From an uncultured Bacteroidota bacterium (GTDB lineage: Bacteria > Bacteroidota > Bacteroidia > Chitinophagales > Chitinophagaceae), in the NCBI GenBank assembly GCA_903879995.1, contig CAIRNW010000208.1:1-14157 (forward strand): DNA of 14,157 bases, given 5' to 3'. This document shows, in pieces, positions 13,699 to 14,157 of this stretch. The stretch's first letter is position 1. Each line of letters starts with the position of its first letter. The position numbers were made by a program, and so were the translations under genes. Under the pieces are notes generated by a model, which was not told the origin of the DNA, did no database searches, and saw only the letters and a list, made by a program, of their open reading frames with translations.

Positions 13699-14157
13699 CT
13701 ATCCCAAGACCAATCCGGATAAGGGCGGTAGAGAAAAAGTAAGTTGTACTTTTTTTTGTTTACGATCAATCCAGGTGGAGACAACTTCTTGCTGCTGCAT
13801 AACTCCACTTCCACCCCATGCTGCCTGGTCACTGTTAAATACTATTTTCCATTTTAATTTTCCTTGCACTTCGAGTGCCCAATTGGTCCTGATTACCGGA
13901 GTCATATTCAGCACAACTAATAATGATTTGCCCCTTTTATCGAAGCGTTGATAAGCAATTACAGATTCCTGTTGGTGCGAAAGATCGAGCCAACAAAAAC
14001 CATCCGGAGAAAATTGAGTTTGATATAAAGCAGGATTATTTTTCAATAACCTGTTGAGCGAAGCCACACAGGCGCGAAGGCCAGCATGGATAGGAAATTG
14101 TAGTAGTGACCACTGTAATTCAGTACGAAAATCCCATTCTGACGTTTGCCCAAATTC
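13699..14157 (-). CDS. glgB: 1,4-alpha-glucan branching enzyme, C-terminal fragment (runs off the window)
   Basis: The frame is open from the right edge of the window to a TAG at 13699-13701, giving 153 C-terminal residues; the GTG at 14067 is internal. The visible part begins EFGQTSEWDFRTELQWSLL, a typical GlgB motif at the end of the catalytic alpha-amylase barrel. It continues with HAGLRACVASLNRLLKNNPALY and then the C-terminal beta domain containing GFCWLDLSHQQESVIAYQR, LLVVLNMTPVIRTNW and VFNSDQAAWGGSGV. GlgB makes alpha-1,6 branches in glycogen in the cytosol. Family members are about 630-730 residues, so roughly four fifths lie outside. A related glucan-active enzyme cannot be fully excluded, but the LN.TPV.R and NSD...GGSG motifs are characteristic. 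It converges with argS. Confidence 0.9.
   Translation of the reverse strand, partial: EFGQTSEWDFRTELQWSLLQFPIHAGLRACVASLNRLLKNNPALYQTQFSPDGFCWLDLSHQQESVIAYQRFDKRGKSLLVVLNMTPVIRTNWALEVQGKLKWKIVFNSDQAAWGGSGVMQQQEVVSTWIDRKQKKVQLTFSLPPLSGLVLG

Noticed and set aside
1..14157. Search for CRISPR arrays, tRNA/rRNA genes, insertion sequences, phage or defence modules
   Set aside because: No regularly spaced repeats, tRNA-like cloverleaf, transposase or integrase motifs were seen; all sizeable frames are accounted for by housekeeping families.

Overview
The window reads as an ordinary, densely packed piece of chromosome from a member of the Bacteroidota, probably a Chitinophagaceae/Sphingobacteriia-like aerobe. 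The reasons are: a 291-residue primary sigma factor without region 1.1, a DUF4249 lipoprotein, the Bacteroidota-type Lgt, arginine-decarboxylase-like and ArgS sequences, moderately AT-rich DNA, weak or absent Shine-Dalgarno sites, and several close matches to the Bacteroidota promoter -7 element TAnnTTTG. No tRNA, rRNA, insertion sequence, CRISPR array, phage gene or integrase was seen, and no gap between genes exceeds about 210 bases.

Layout. 1-1089 (+) is the 3' part of a MATE-family exporter. It meets folB (dihydroneopterin aldolase, minus strand) head-on, with the two stop codons sharing one CTAG. From there to base 11852 everything is on the minus strand. In transcription order the genes are: gtrA-like membrane protein (11852-11343); dnaK (11228-9339) with a strong intrinsic terminator; speA-like arginine decarboxylase, PQQ/sorbosone-type dehydrogenase and cytochrome c (9210-6138, gaps of 9 and 4 bases, surely co-transcribed); a 210-base spacer with two inverted repeats; bacilliredoxin brx and lgt (5927-4345, gap 5 bases); rpoD and a DUF4249 lipoprotein (4246-2480, gap 9 bases); and trxB and folB (2411-1086, gap 24 bases). 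On the plus strand argS (11920-13695) diverges from gtrA. It converges with a 3' fragment of glgB (minus) that runs off the right edge.

How the parts relate. Most genes are housekeeping: transcription initiation (rpoD), chaperoning (dnaK), tRNA charging (argS), lipoprotein maturation (lgt, which would modify the DUF4249 lipoprotein and any other lipobox protein), thiol redox control (trxB, bacilliredoxin), folate synthesis (folB), polyamine synthesis (speA) and glycogen branching (glgB). The dehydrogenase and cytochrome c form a natural periplasmic pair in which the cytochrome takes electrons from the PQQ enzyme.

I found no convincing undescribed system. The points most worth a second look are the coupling of speA to the PQQ dehydrogenase/cytochrome pair, the DUF4249 lipoprotein coupled to rpoD without a TonB-dependent receptor, a repeated 9-base motif upstream of dnaK, and the spacer at 5928-6137. 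Several start codons were moved inward from the longest reading frame: trxB, folB, speA, cytochrome c, gtrA and argS. In each case the longer form begins at TTG or GTG, runs into a neighbour, or overlaps a probable promoter.
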